Positions 11,111 to 24,782 of a DNA stretch of 64,000 bases are shown here, one piece after another (position 1 is the stretch's first letter; every line of letters starts with the position of its first letter). Location: contig VZSE01008770.1 of NCBI GenBank assembly GCA_013398275.1, positions 887,476 to 951,475 of the forward strand, in the 5' to 3' direction. A program made the translations under genes and the position numbers. The DNA comes from Promerops cafer (lineage: Eukaryota; Chordata; Aves; Passeriformes; Nectariniidae). The notes under the pieces were generated by a model. That model worked only from the letters and a program-made list of their open reading frames with translations. It was not told where the DNA came from and did not search any database.

Positions 11111-14100
11111 CCAAGCAGACAAATGACAGCAGCAGTAAATCCACTGGCATCGCTATCCACCTGGATACAATCAGTTGTGGTGGAAATGACAAAATGCATT
11201 GCCCAGTTGCAAGGGTCATTATCTGTGCCTGTGCATCAGATACTTCCAATGGATACAGAACCCAGGGCAGTACCAGCATTCCCTTCTTCCTCCCAGGTCA
11301 GAATTCCTGCATAAAACAGTTTGTAAGAATAACTATTCAACTTATGTTAAACTCATAAATTTTAGAAATAGACCCTTGTGAGCCTGTTCCTCTAACTACA
11401 TCAAACACAGCTCACCAGGATCAAATTATTTAAAATGACTTTTTCATAAAATCCTGGGAACATCCTTGTAAAGAGATAATAATGGGACTGGAAGGAATTA
11501 CCTGCAGTCAGGCTGTGATGAAATCAGGCCTTGGCTGTGACCCTGCAAAGCACGACACACGTGTGCCATTAAACCTTACATCTCATCCCCATACTATGGC
11601 ACCATTCAAAGGCCAAAATCTTTGCAATTCTAAGAATTAAACTGTGTAGATAAAAATGGAATGGACCTACTTGCTGCCTTCTCAATAACAAAAAATAATA
11701 AAACAAAAGCTATATTAAAAAAAAATATTGTATGAAAAGATTAAATCGTCCAACACATTAAGTACTAAATTGGGCTTGAAGTGTTCTGGATGGTGAAGCA
11801 AGTGCTACATGCAGTCCTGATTGTTACACTCCTTTTCATCAAGAGCTGACTCCCAAAGGTCAGCAAGGAAATCTATTGATTCCAAAGTGGGTAGGGCTGA
11901 AGGACTACACATGGAGCCACAGAAAGCTGCAAGGTGACCCTGCAGCACTCAGCCACTTCTATAAAGGTCTGCACATGGAAATGAGCCAAAAGCAGTTTTT
12001 GCACCCGCTCTGCAGGCAAACAGCTTGGCTGGAAGATGAAACTCCCAACAAAAGAGCTGAAACTCCTAGGTGTCAGATTGGAAGTGTAACATGAGTGACA
12101 CACAGTTGTGAGGCACTGGAACTCTTTGTGGGGGATTGCAAGGAAAGGGAGAGGTGCTCATGTGCACATTCCCACTGTCACCTGAGATGCTCTGCAGGTG
12201 GGAGTGACCCAAAGGGCCTTCTGAGGGAACACAGGGTGCTTCCAATGCCATGCTGAGCAGACCCTGCTCCATAAACACCTGCAGGATTTTGAAAGCTGTC
12301 TCAGTGTCATCTCACATCAGCCCTCCGAGCCTCTGGGTCTAGGCAGAAGGCAGCTGTAAGTAGGGAGGGTGCACTACCCTTTCTCCCAGTTCCTGCTCGG
12401 AAAAGCAGGTGGGAATATACTAATAACCTCACCTATATACTCTGCAGAACATGCATTTTGTATTATTGCTGTGCAGATTATACTCCTCAAGTGCTAGGAG
12501 AGGAAGAGACAGAGCCTATTGAGCAGAAGAACAGGAGCCAGAGGAAACTGGGGCTGCACCCAAGCAGAAACAGGCAGCAGAATGAACAGGTCTCCAGAAA
12601 AGCCAGAAATGCAACAGCTGCCCTGTGCATAACATTCCCTGGGCTGTGTAAAACAAAAGAATCACAGGATCTTGCTGCTTTTATCCCTGCTCACCTCTAG
12701 GCTTGAAGAAAAGGGAAAGAAAGTAAGGATGATTTTCAAGGAGGGGAGGACACAAAACATCTCCCAAATCCTCTGTCAGGTGGGGACACATGCAGCAGCA
12801 GCAATGAGACCAGAAGGCACAGCACACATACTCTTTGCAGATCCACACCTTTAGACATTCCCAATGGCAGCAATTCCAACTGAGATACTGAAGATAAGAA
12901 TTCACTTCTCATTTCCTTGTTGGCTTTGCTTTTGTAAAATACACACTTTCTTGTCATCAAGACATATTATTTTCTTTGAGACAAATGATTACCAGGCTGC
13001 TATAGTTTAGAAATGTAACTCACCCCTCTAACATCATATCAGAAATAAAGGTTTTTTGGCAATGTCTCTGCAAAACAACATTGCATTATTGGTCTGAGGA
13101 ATGGAAACGTGGGTTATGTTCCTTTTGCTCATTGAAGCTTTCTGACACATGCAATACAGATGCTGTCAATACAATGATTAACTGCAATGACTAAAAAATA
13201 GCTAAGTATGTTTGCTGGTGCATGGATGGTATTTGTTGCATTCCTAATACTCCCTGAAAGAAACCTCATAAATGACAGACTCTTCTGATTACAATCAAAG
13301 AACAAGAAAACCTCTCTATATTAATATGGGTATAATTTGGAAAACATTGCTTTTTCATGGTTCAGTGATAATATCGTTTTATACATCCTGTATTTTAAAT
13401 CCTTTTCAAAGTGCTTACCTACTTTCTGCTTAGGGCATTAGAATACATGGCTTGATAAAAACAAACAAACCAGCATAGCCCAGGGTGATAAACTTGAAAA
13501 AACAGGGAATGCACCACTACTAGAGCTGCAGCCAGATTTTATGATAGAATTTACTCCACTGAAGCTTTTATCAGGGCATTGAAAAAAGGTATAAGGTAGA
13601 AATCTTAATATTTGATGTACAAAAATCCTCTGACCTATGGGAAGACAAGATTTTGATTGCATCTGAGTTCATCTGATCTGTTTCAGAAAAAAAAACAAAA
13701 ACAAAACAAAACCAAAAAACAACCAACCTCAAAACAACTCACCCCAAAACATTTTTGGCTATAGGGGAGATCAATAGCAAAAAAAGATTATAGGTACTTC
13801 AGGAGCATCTGAGCCAAGTTTAAGTCCATTCTGGAAAAGATGTTTGAAAAATGCTGTAAAAAAATAGTTTCATAGTAGGGTAGTCACTACTAAGAAGATC
13901 AAGATAAACCTATGATTCAGTTTTTGATGTTCTGCAGTGTAAGATCAGACATAAAAGAAAACAGAGACTACTTTGCAGAGAGCAGGAGGCAGCGAGCTCG
14001 CTCCGTCCTGGAGTGACTGAAATGAAAGCAAAAGGAAGAGCCCTACACACTGAGGGTGGGAATTCTTTTATGCTGCAAGAAACTGATGAAATTAAGTGAC

Positions 14101-16520
14101 TCAAATGAGAAAAATATCCCATAAAACAAGACAGGCCAAGAAGCATGACTCAGAAAAGCCTTTACTCAGCTTCCACAAGTCTCTAAACTGAACCCCTGGG
14201 TTACAGCATGCCCCATTTAAACTGGGAAATTCAATCCAGACCATGCAACTATTTACTCTCTACCCCAAAATTGCAGTGTTGAGTTCCTTGGTTCTTTTAA
14301 TCTGTTTCATTCTCATTAGAGTTTTGTCTTCTCCATTTTTAGAATTCAAGCAGAGCAGGATTGTCGGGGCAGTGCCTGGCAAGGGGCAGCAGAGTGGAGG
14401 GGAGCCATGGAGTTCTGCAGGTTTTGCAGAAAAGAGAAGGGCAGTAAGAAATGCCCTCAGGATTAGGGCAGACACAAAGCCAGAAAATGGCAGTATTTTT
14501 GCTGAGGTTTTGAGAGTTTTCATTCTAAAGGAGCACATGAGACTTTTTTAAAAAAATGAAAACAATCTGAAAACTCACTTTTCTTCAAGGAAAATCTATT
14601 AATGAGTTAACCACCAGCTAAAGCAGGGACTGACTCTGTGACCTACCCTGTTAAATATGCCAGTGGCACACTCTGATGCTGGCATTTCTTAACTTGATTC
14701 TTGACTTAAATGCCCTTTTAACGCGCTCATTAGTGAAATTTTCTAATTAAAAAATGCAACGGCTAAAAAGACGCCCTCTCCTACACAAGTCACATGGAAC
14801 CAACCTGAACACCTACACGGTTCATTAGCTGAACTGGCAATTTCAGATCCCAGGGCAGTTCTCCACCACTTCTGCTAATTGAAAAACTTGTAACAGAAGT
14901 AGGCTGCTATCTTTTTTATACACCTGTCACAAAAGGCAGAGCATAATTTATTCTATGGAAATAAAGTTTTTGCTGCCTAGAAAACCTCAGGAATCCAGAG
15001 GCTTGCAATAATTCGGCCATTTTTAAGAATTATGGAGGAAAGTGCTGTCATAAGATTATCTGCCCCCTTCCAGACACCTTCTACCTACTCCTTTTCACCC
15101 CTCAGCCATCTGCCATGGACCCCTGCACATGTAGGGCATCATCTGGCTTCATACCCTCTCCTGTCTCACTTTTCTTGTGCCATGTTCTCACCCCACTTCA
15201 TTTAAATCCTCTTCTCCCTCTTCAGCAAGGTCAGGACCCTACAGACACCAATACCATTGCCACATGGACGTTACTGCATTATCTGCAAGTGTTACCTGCA
15301 TTTAAATGCATTCCCCTCCCCACATCTGCTTCACACATTGTTTCTATAATGTGCTGTTGTGCAGTTTCTCTGTTGGTTTGGTTTTGTTTGTTTGGGTTTT
15401 TACTTTGCATTCATCTTCACCTTGCACCATGGCAATCTTTCACTGCTTGTGGACAGACATCGAGTTTTTCTTCTTCACAGCTCCAGAAGCCAATCCATAT
15501 CACCTTTGCATCTCTCTTGTACCTCACTCTGGGGCTGAGTTAAAGCTAATTTTCTTCACATTGACTGGTATGGGGCTGTTTTTCCTCACCATGCAAATTT
15601 ATTTTAACTGACAATTTAAACCAAATCAGTTTTCCTCGAGTCTGGTTTGTCTGTGACAGCAATTTGTCAGTGATCTCTCTGCACTTATCTCCACCCATGA
15701 GCTTTTCTATTTGATTTTCTCAGTCTGACCTGAGTGAGGAGCAGCAGTGTGGCTGAGGGGCCTCCCACAGCCAGCCAAGGCCAAACCACCTCAATACCTT
15801 CAGAGCCTGCAGAAATTCAGCCTCACTGAGGACTGGAGCTCCAGAAAGAACAGCCAGATCCTTCTTTTGCTTCCTCACAAGCCTTGCGAGCCAAAGGATC
15901 AACACTAAATACCCAACAGAGATTGCACTGATTACCCAGAGGCTGAAAAAGTAAAATGCAAATTATTTACCATTCATTCCAAAAAAGGATGCTATGGGAT
16001 TCAGCATTATATAATTTTATATTTTATTTACAAAAGGGTCATTTTTAAAAGTAAGTATTTCTTGTGATTTAAAATTTAAAGCATTATGGATGCATTTCTA
16101 TTTTAAGACAAAGTTTCTTAGCCCCTAGACTTATGAAAAACTTATGATAGAATTTGGTGCCATTTTATCAGTGGCTCAAGGTCTTCCTGCAGAAATGCAC
16201 AAACCCCACTTGAAAATGGATGTTGGCTTCCCTGCCCACAGGCTTGCTTTGTGGCCTAAGAACCATGTCAAGAACACAAAACCTGCTCATTTACCACTAA
16301 TAACCACCTTTCTGAGTTGTCTGATATATCTGAATGTCAACATTCTTTGTACCTCTGCTAAAAATAAAGCACTTTCAGATATATGGAATGGTGAGGTCTC
16401 AAAAAGCTCTTCAAAGACCTAAGGATCACATTATTTCCAGTCTCATGGGTAAAGGTGGAAACCCCAATAGAGAATTTTTGTTACCTACAATATTGGTGCC
16501 TTAAGATCTAAAATTTATGT
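11111..16520. other. Noncoding stretch, no gene recognised
   Basis: Mixed AT-rich sequence whose open frames reach at most about 142 codons (15115-15543, plus). That frame is rich in hydrophobic, Leu/Phe/Ser and Cys residues, with no family I recognise. Holds an A/C-rich block at 13687-13753 and a 14-bp palindrome, TGCATTTAAATGCA, at 15298-15311. Nothing else supportable. Confidence 0.6.
13687..13753 (+). repeat. A-rich, CAAAA-type low-complexity tract
   Basis: The tract begins with an A9 run and continues as CAAAAA, CAAAA and CCAAAA units, ending in CAAAACAACTC-type words. This is simple low-complexity DNA. It could be a decayed poly-A tail, but no retroposon body is recognisable upstream. 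Confidence 0.65.
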
Positions 16521-16698
16521 ATAGAGCAGCCTGAAGCTTGTTAGCAGCAGTTATTTTCTGTGCCAGACTATGCAATTTAGAAAGGTGTTCCTTTCCTGCA
16601 AGTGCAGGGATACTCCTGAAATCCTGCCCTCATCCACAGCCTAAACACAGACAGGGCTTCAGGAGAGATACAAATGCACACTCGATAACCAAAGACAT

Positions 16699-16744
16699 AA
16701 TAAAGCCATTATTTGATTGCAACCTGAAAAAAAAAAAAAAAAAA
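16699..16744 (+). other. AATAAA followed by an 18-A tract (retroposed 3' end-like)
   Basis: An AATAAA hexamer at 16699-16704 is followed 22 nt later by an uninterrupted A18 tract at 16727-16744. That spacing is typical between a polyadenylation signal and the tail of an mRNA copy inserted by LINE machinery. The upstream 200 bp hold no coding sequence I recognise and I found no convincing target-site duplication. A chance homopolymer near a common hexamer is the main alternative. Confidence 0.3.
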
Positions 16745-18641
16745 TCATCACTTCTTAAATAATACCTCACAACAAAGAGAATCTGTCCAGGCTGAAGAAG
16801 ACTGAGACCCAATGTCTTTCTCTGTCTGAAGGAGATTAAACCAACATCTCCCAGCATATTTAGTGTCTGGCAGTGCACGAAGTTGGAAGAGTCACCGATG
16901 CTCCCCTCAGTGAAATGATGACATCTTGCTGAAAAGAACTGAAGATGTGTGAAAAAGAGAAGTCTGGGAATGCCAAAACTCTTTCCCTGGATTGTATTCG
17001 AGGATGAAGCATATCAAACCTCCTCTCTCCTCCTGCTGTGGCCATCTCACACACAACAGCCACAAGTGCACACACTCAGCTCACTCTGAAACCATTTCAG
17101 GACTTGTCGAGGATCCCTGCAGAGCCCCACAGAGCTTCAGATTCCTGACTGGGCTTAAGGAGGATTTAAGTGTTGAGCTGATCAGACCAGAGTAATTACA
17201 GCCATAAAAATGTGTAAATGCAGCCATTTCAAAAACTCTCACATCAAAAAGAGCTACTAATGAACTTAGACTGAATCAAGAGTTCATCACAACTGATTGG
17301 AGGCTTTCAGGAGCCAAAGCTCCAATTCAGAAGCTTCCCTTTGGTCAAATTGCACTGGATCCTAGCTAAATCCATGTGTGCCCTGCAGACAAACCTGGAG
17401 GCAGAGCTGCTTGTTCCCTGGGGGCCGCACAACTCCACGGAGCACTAAAGGCACCCACAGTGATGAGTGCTGGACTCCCAGGCTCTCCTCACAACACTCC
17501 CATTCCTTCTAGTGAGGAAAGCTCTTGCAAACATCCCCGAAGTCATCCTCACCCTGCTGTGGGGAAAGACGAGCCCTCTGTGGCAGTGGCTGGGCATCTC
17601 TTTAGGTAGCTGCTTTCTGGTTTTTAGTGACATTCTCCAGGGAATTACAAGACCTATTCACAAGACCAGAGCAAGGCTTACACTGGAGCCCAAGTAACTC
17701 TTCTTTAGATTAAAGTGAGTCTTGGAAGGTTTATTTGATCCACCACAGGTTTATTGATCTACAAAAGGCTGTTCTTCAAAGTCCATTGGAAAAAAAGGAG
17801 GAAGGACTTGCTAAAAAATGGGAAGTGCTTTGGCCTCGGCTCTGTTTTTGCTCCAGTCCTTGCATGTATTTTAACTTAAAAACAAGATGTGTGGCTACAA
17901 ATTAAAAGGAAAAGAGAATCAATCATACAGGACCCTCTGCTATCATTTCACCTCAAATCTTTTCAAAACACACCCTGCTTCGCTCATCAGAAATGTGACT
18001 CTGTCCTTGGACATGAACATTCATCTAACACTACAGCTAAACAGAAAGACATTTTCTTCCTATTATTCAACCCATTTTTGCTGAATTAAAAATATTAACA
18101 TGAAAAATATATTTTTTTCTCTGAAAATACCCCAGAGGCTTCATGAATTAAGGTAAAACTGAGTGCCACAGTCAGTAAAGTGTTTAAAAACAACCGTACT
18201 CTTCACCACAGGCATCACAAAATTTGAATCACCTGAAAAAGGAAGAGAAACTTTGCTTTTAACCTATCTACCCACACTTCATTTAGCTGCATTCTGAAAA
18301 TTAATTCTATTCCCTGATGTGATTTTCCCTTGCCCATCCAACATTTCAAATCTACATAACTTAATCTATACACTAATGGACTCCTAATTTTCTGGGGTAG
18401 TCAACCACATAAGACACTAACACAGATCATTAAAAGAAGTGGAAAATCTAAACAAAGACATAACAATTAATTCTGTGCAAGCAATAGCTCCACCGCAAAC
18501 CTATGAAAAAATATTTATGGCATTGTTTTTCCAGACAGGGTGTAATTTCAATAGCTAATTCTTCCATCAGTTTATTTTATGACTGTCACATCTTCAATGT
18601 TTGAAAAGAAACAGTCTCTAAATCTGTCCAAATTTCTAAAT

Positions 18642-18656
18642 TTGTTGTTGTTGTTG
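18642..18656 (+). repeat. (TTG)5 microsatellite
   Basis: Five perfect TTG units. A shorter run of four TTG units occurs near the window start (37-48). Confidence 0.9.
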
Positions 18657-19381
18657 TCTTTCTGTTAACCAGAATTTAGGCAGATTATTCAATCAGTCAT
18701 TTGGCCTTGCTCCAATTCTGCTTAGCACCTCTAAAGTTATTTCCCAGTGGTTTCTTTGTCCTCAGAGACAGAATTTCATTACATTGTACCATGCTGGTAA
18801 GGGCTTGGAAAAGGGAAACTTCATCTATGCACAGTATCAAAATTTACAGGAAAAGGGAACTATTGCATTAAAACAATTCAGCCCACTCCTTGTTAAAGTG
18901 ACTCACCAAAGAGCTAAGAGTGACTTCTTTAAACTGCTATTATTGGTTTCTCTGTTAACAAGAAGAATTGGCTACTGTAATTTATCAGTAACCAATTAAC
19001 TCAGAATTATCTGTCTCTTCTCAGCCACCCTCACACAATAGCACAAACAAAGAACGGCAAAGGAGATTTGTCTGTGAGATCACCTGTACAACATGAATGG
19101 CATCAGTAAAACCTTTTTTATGGGTGGGCATGAAGGAGCCGTAATATGGGAATAAAATTGCTTATCTAAGGCTCAATTGAAAGCTTAAAGCCACTGTTAA
19201 ATCAGAGAGCAGAGAATGAACCACAGAAGCAGCAATAACTATAAAATGTAATTTTACTTGGAATGGAAAATGTGTATTTGATTAATTGTAATACTCTAAA
19301 ATATGCAGTGCAAAAATGTCAGGAGTTTTCCATTTACCAGCTAAAATGCCAGGATGGGAAGCACTTCCTCTTTAATTTTAA

Positions 19382-19398
19382 TTTTTTTTTTTTTTTTT
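19382..19398 (+). repeat. T17 homopolymer
   Basis: An uninterrupted T17 run following a TTTAATTTTAA stretch. On the minus strand it could be a decayed poly-A tail, but no retroposon body is recognised. Confidence 0.9.
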
Positions 19399-22286
19399 AA
19401 AGAAATGTCTTGATTCGTTATCTCTGGCTGCTCTCTAACATTCACATTGGGTGAAAAACACTGCATTATCTACTTCTGGTAAGCAAGGTTCTTTCTTTCT
19501 GACAAACAATTCTAGGTAACTCATGAAATGTTACTCCGGGCAAATGAATGAACTATTTTCTTTTTTATTGCATTTCTTTGAGGCTGTCATGGTCTAGAAA
19601 GCACCATTATGGCATGCATATAACTTAGCACCAACGAATCTGAATTGTTTTGTTTTCATTTCATCAAGCTCAATGTATATCCTACATATTTACAGAGGTA
19701 AATAACATTCTTCATGAAGCAAAGCATCAATTTCATCAATACAGGACTTCCAACACAAGTAGATTGCTCCACTGAATTTTAATTTTTTTAAGATAAACAA
19801 CTTCCAAATACTGCTTTTTTTTTTTCTCCCTGAGGGCATATTTTCTTCAATCATTCAAACAAATATATGTGTGGTACCTTCCAATTATTTTGTTCAGCAT
19901 TCCTGTTTCTTACCTACGCTTTAATCAATTTCTCCCGTAATTATCTATATTGTCAGAACACACAAAATCAAAAGCCTAAATGAATGAGCCTTGTAGTTAA
20001 GCAACAATTTTATTGAGAAACTACTTGTTTGGTGCTAAATGGGTGTAGGATGGCAAAGTATAAGAGTAAAGCTGATGCCACTGTTGATTGCCTTCAAATG
20101 TGATTGTTTTTTTCAGCATGTGCCTTCTAGACTTTACAGTTTTCCACAAAAAAAATAAAATTGACCTTAAAAAGCACATAATTCTGAGTTACAAACTCAT
20201 GTCCAGGTCTTATGTCTATATCAAGTCAAAGATTTGGGCTTTACCGTGTATTCTTTCGGGGTTCTACAAAAAATATGATTTCCAAACAGCACTGGGGAAA
20301 AGGAGGAATGTGCTGAAATGTAAAACAAAAGTGTCTTTTGTTCCCTTCAGAGTCCCTTCACTCATCTCCTTTGTTAAGGTCCTTCCAGTGCCTGTTAATT
20401 AATTGCTGTGATTGAGGTCATGTTTGAAGATGATACGGGGTTAATTTTAGACTCTCTGGAGAGCAGACTAAGAAACTCATTACTGCTCCTGAGGCTGGAA
20501 TGTCAAGTTAGGCAGACCTATAATATCTCAGGCTCTCAAGGATACTGACCTTTCTGTAAAGAGCTGCCTTGGCCTGGGTCGTGGAGGTCTGTGCTTACAG
20601 TACTTCTTAAATTTCTTTGCTCCTGTTGCCAGATTATAAATTACAAGAGAGAGCTCAGTGTTTCTAATTAGTCTGGTGTTCTCCAGGGGGGCTGGTGAAT
20701 ATAATGCAGCAACACATGTAACTAACTACCACTCAAGATGCTTTTAGCAGAAAGCCAATTAAAAAGAAAATGAAAAGAAAAATTGCTCTGTGCTTACTCC
20801 CTGCTCACTACTTCGAAATTACTCAGTGAGTCTGATTGTTGGCCAGCAAGAGTCTCACTGATTCTAAGGTAAGTTTATACTTGGTAAGTTTATTATGAGG
20901 GAAGTTCATAAATAATTTATAGCCTGTGTTTTTATTATGAACTTTTTCTAGCAAGTCTGAAATATTTACGAACTCCACCTCTTACAAAGTGACAAGCAGT
21001 GAGAGCAACCACTTCTGACATCTTTTGTACCAAGAGTCAGAATGCAATTTGTAAAAATGGGATGTAGCCAGTTAAACCTATCAGGTCTTTTAGACACTGG
21101 TTTGGTATGGGTTAAAGTGCTGCAGAAACACCAGGCCCTTGTCTCTCTTTTCTGAAAACTTCTGTGGCCATACATGAAGAGATATAAAGCTGATAAAAAG
21201 CCAATCATACAAGAAAAAATGGTGACAATGCAAGCTGCAGTTTATACTCTGTTCATGACAAACACTTCAACATGGAGCATTTGCAGCTCAAGTCCTCTGT
21301 GGCTTATGTAAAAAAGGTATATGAATTTTTCTGTACATGAATTTTCACCGAGCAAACAAGTCACTAGTCCCTAAAACTGCCAGTGACTTTCTCTCATTAA
21401 CCTGAATTTTGTCAGAATTCAAGGTTATAAAGGCAGCCCAACTGTATTTTTATAGAAAGTCATCTGAAACAGCCAAACTTTAACCCCATGAAATTCTTGT
21501 AGGCATGACCAGCAAAATACCAAAACCAGGTGCCCAAAAGAAGTTTAAAAAAAATATTGCCTTAAACTGCTTTCAAACATATGTCTTTGTATTTAAATCA
21601 ATATACTTTTTCTTTGTATTTCTCTGTCTCAGTGAGGACTCACATTAGAGGGGATTCAATTTGAACTCAGCAAGAGCCAATGGAGCTCAGAGTACAGGTT
21701 TAGGTGTATTTACAATATACTGGTGGAAAAAATACAATCCAGAATTACTGATAATAAAAGAAATAAACTGAAATTGGATTTGATTCTAGCAGTCATATTC
21801 ACTCCAACAACATATACACAGGATAATGAGGCTTCTCTTTTTAAGAATTGGTGCTTGGGTAATCAGAAACAAAGATATTATTTACGATTAATATAGTTGT
21901 GGTTATCCACTCAAAGTTCTATCATTTCCTTTGCTGATACAATAGCTACAGTTTAAACAGCAAGAGGTTATTTGCCACTGGAAAATCAAAACATGGAAAG
22001 GAGATCCAGTATTTATAAACCAAAATGATTAAAGTCCCTGTGTTCCAGCATGTGCTATCCACCTCCCCAGCAAGCACGTCCGAAGCAAGCTGTCAATCTG
22101 AGATGCAATAAAACAAGGCAAAGATATTCTCTAGCTTCATCTCAACCAAATTTACAAACTGCCACATCAAGGCATCATCACTCCTCAGCCTGTCCATTTA
22201 TTAATGCCACACAGGGGACAGGGCCTTCACCGCTGCAGGCGTGACAAAGACCTTGATAGCTTTACTCCTATTGTGTGGCAAGCAGG

Positions 22287-22340
22287 CAATATTTCTTTCA
22301 GAGATAATCCACAGACAATATTTCTTTCAGAGATAATCCA
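22287..22340 (+). repeat. Tandem duplication, 29-bp period
   Basis: A 25-bp segment (starting CAATATTTCTTTCAG, ending ATAATCCA) occurs at 22287-22311 and again at 22316-22340 without any mismatch. The period is 29 bp, so the array is about 1.9 copies. Perfect identity suggests a recent event or slippage at a variable locus. Confidence 0.95.
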
Positions 22341-24006
22341 TTAGGACACTGCTCCCCTACTCCCAGTGCTGCTTTTCTTCTCTGTCCACTCAAGACCCAC
22401 TCTGCTGGCTGATTTTGCATTTGTAATGTGGTTTAAGAGCAGCTGCGTGAGGTTTGAAGTCAATTCTTTGCTTGCCTTTACTAACCACGTGCTGTTTCAG
22501 TTCTTCAGGCAGTTTGGGAGTGTGTTGGTACCATCAAACCTGCTCTGGCTCCAGAGTCCCATCTGGGGGATGTCTGGGCCTGGCAACCAGACAAAATTTG
22601 CTCTAAAATAAGCTCTGAATTGCACAAGGAGGAGTTTTAGGGGTCTTGGCACAAACCACCTTAACCTACTGCCCTTTCCCCACAGTGTGAACTAATTCTT
22701 AACACAGACATTACGGCATTGAATTCCCACCAGAAACCCTTAAAAGTAATCATAAAGTTCACTTTTTCTTGCTAGTCACCAGAGTTACAAGGATATGTCT
22801 TTTATTACACAAGAACAGCAGAAGTTTCCTTGGTTTTACTGTTCTGCAACATTAAGGCGTGTGGAGACAAGGTATTGTTAATGCATGTTCAGGGCCCCAT
22901 TACACCACCTCTATCCCCAAAAGCCATCCTTGTCCACGGGAGTAACAGGGAGGTCACACACAGCATTTGCCTGAATGAAGATCAATTGCTAAATGACTTG
23001 AGTTTACCACAGCTAGCATCCAGGAATGTTACCTTTTTATTTAATTACTCTTTAAAATGCTAATTAGCTCCAGTATGCAAAGTCACCAGAGAACTGCAAA
23101 ATTCTCATGCAAGCGGTTTTGCAGTCAGAAGAACCAATCTGGATCCCACTGGTTTCCCTATCAAAAGTAATTGTTCTGCAGCTTTATTGCAAATTGCTGC
23201 TTTGCAACAACAAAGCTGAGCATTTGTACTTCTTTTCAAGTGCAGTTGTGAAAACAGAACCGGGAGAGACCGTTCACAGCTGCTCAGCTCTTTGTGCTCA
23301 CCGTTTTGAGGGGCAGCTGGAATTCTACTCATATCCAGGCACAGCAAGGAAGGGGTTTTTCTGTTCCCTCTTGGCTGACTCCTACTCTTCCTGACAACAA
23401 AATGTTGTATTCCATGAATGCATTTGTATATTGAATGCAGACATATGCACAAACCTGCCTCTTACAGATTCAGATGGAAGATACCACCTGAAAAAAAAAA
23501 CCCAGGAACGTGAAATAAAGCATGGGTTGGACCTTTTTTTTTTATTATTATTTTTAGCTTCAATATCATAATCTCACATGGAAACACAAGCCACCTTTTT
23601 TATTTCACCCTGGAAAGATCAGGAAGCTGACTGCAGACTCTTGCAACAGCAGTTCCTTCCCAATCAGTATCTTCAGCTGTGATACCTTCCATGGTGCTGC
23701 TACAAAAAGGATTCCTTTAGCCCTCAGCCTGCTCCCTGACACAGAAGTGCAAACCAGAGGCACAATCCTGCCATGGGTCCCACAGGGTGGACATCTCTGG
23801 CTGAGAATAACTACTGCCCTAAAGAGCTTTGAAATGTGGAGGGGGAGAATCTTACCAGGCACAACAAGAAAAAAGAGTCTTAAAATGTTCCTCCTATAAC
23901 CTGCTTTTGTTGCACATCTTATGTAAATTATTTTATATTTTTTGTGAACTATTTTGTAAGTTGCCTTAAATATATTATGATTGGGAAAATGCATTTACAC
24001 AATGGC

Positions 24007-24021
24007 TTTTTTTTTTTTTTT
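24007..24021 (+). repeat. T15 homopolymer
   Basis: Uninterrupted T15 run. No TTTATT (a minus-strand AATAAA) lies within the next 40 bases, so there is no support for a minus-strand retroposed tail. Confidence 0.9.
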
Positions 24022-24782
24022 AGAGAAGACGAAATTTGAAATTAGACCAAAGAAATCAGTTTAAATAGAAAAGTCAAATGGAGTGCTGCTACCATTTGGT
24101 AATTTTTAAATACTTAGCTACTGATAAAGCTTTCCAAAAGGAAAGGGCTTATAATTAAAACTGTGATAAGAGGAAAAGCATTTTCCTGAACTGGGATATT
24201 TGGGGAGACGTAGGGAATGGGATCATTGATCAGCAATATTTCTAATGAATCTATATTCTTTTGAGTCATTTCACTATGTTGCTTTTATAAGTTTGCAAGT
24301 CCAGAAAAAGCCTCTTTGACGTTAAACTAGAAGCTAGAAAAAGATCTTTTTAATGCTGCTCTATTAAATGCTGTAAGTGCTGGACACTTCCCCTTGGAAT
24401 TGCTAAGTTTTGGTTCCCTTCTCTCCATTATATTCCTTTTAAAGTACAAAGGGTTCACTGATGGATGGCAAAAACGATTAGAGGCACGCCAAGACTTGCC
24501 CCTTAAGAAATGAGCAGGCTAAGATTGAGATGTTTATAGATGAGACAAATAAGAGAGGACACTCCAGAACAGTAATGAATATTGTAAAAAAGACAAATGG
24601 AGTGGAGGTGCTCCTATTTGTCACATCTCATAACAGAGGAAGAATGGTTACTTCAATGGCACTGAAATGCAACAGATAAAGGATCGTTTTCCTCCCATAA
24701 CAACTGGTATAAGTCAGGAGATTAAATTTTATTTCATTAAATTCTTTGAAGTGTCAGATTTGAAGTTGAAAATTAAAAACAT

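Larger units (their letters stand above)
16745..24782. other. AT-rich noncoding stretch, no gene recognised
   Basis: No supportable gene. Contents are a TTG repeat at 18642-18656, a T17 tract at 19382-19398, a tandem duplication at 22287-22340 and a T15 tract at 24007-24021. A minus-strand 129-codon frame at 23605-23994 and a 115-codon frame at 23105-23452 have no recognisable domain. The 23.25-23.85 kb part is mildly GC-richer. Confidence 0.65.

Noticed and set aside
12655..12672. AGAATCACAGGATC, resembling the start of an antisense CR1 tail
   Set aside because: Only about a dozen bases match and the following sequence does not continue as CR1.
15298..15311. 14-bp palindrome TGCATTTAAATGCA
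   Set aside because: Several perfect 14-bp palindromes are expected by chance in a 64-kb window.
15115..15543. 142-codon plus-strand frame with hydrophobic and Cys-rich stretches that could look like a membrane protein
   Set aside because: The hydrophobicity follows from T-rich codons (Phe, Leu, Cys). A second overlapping frame is also open, and no family is recognised.
23605..23994. 129-codon minus-strand frame
   Set aside because: No domain, no splice context, and the product shows no pattern beyond base composition.
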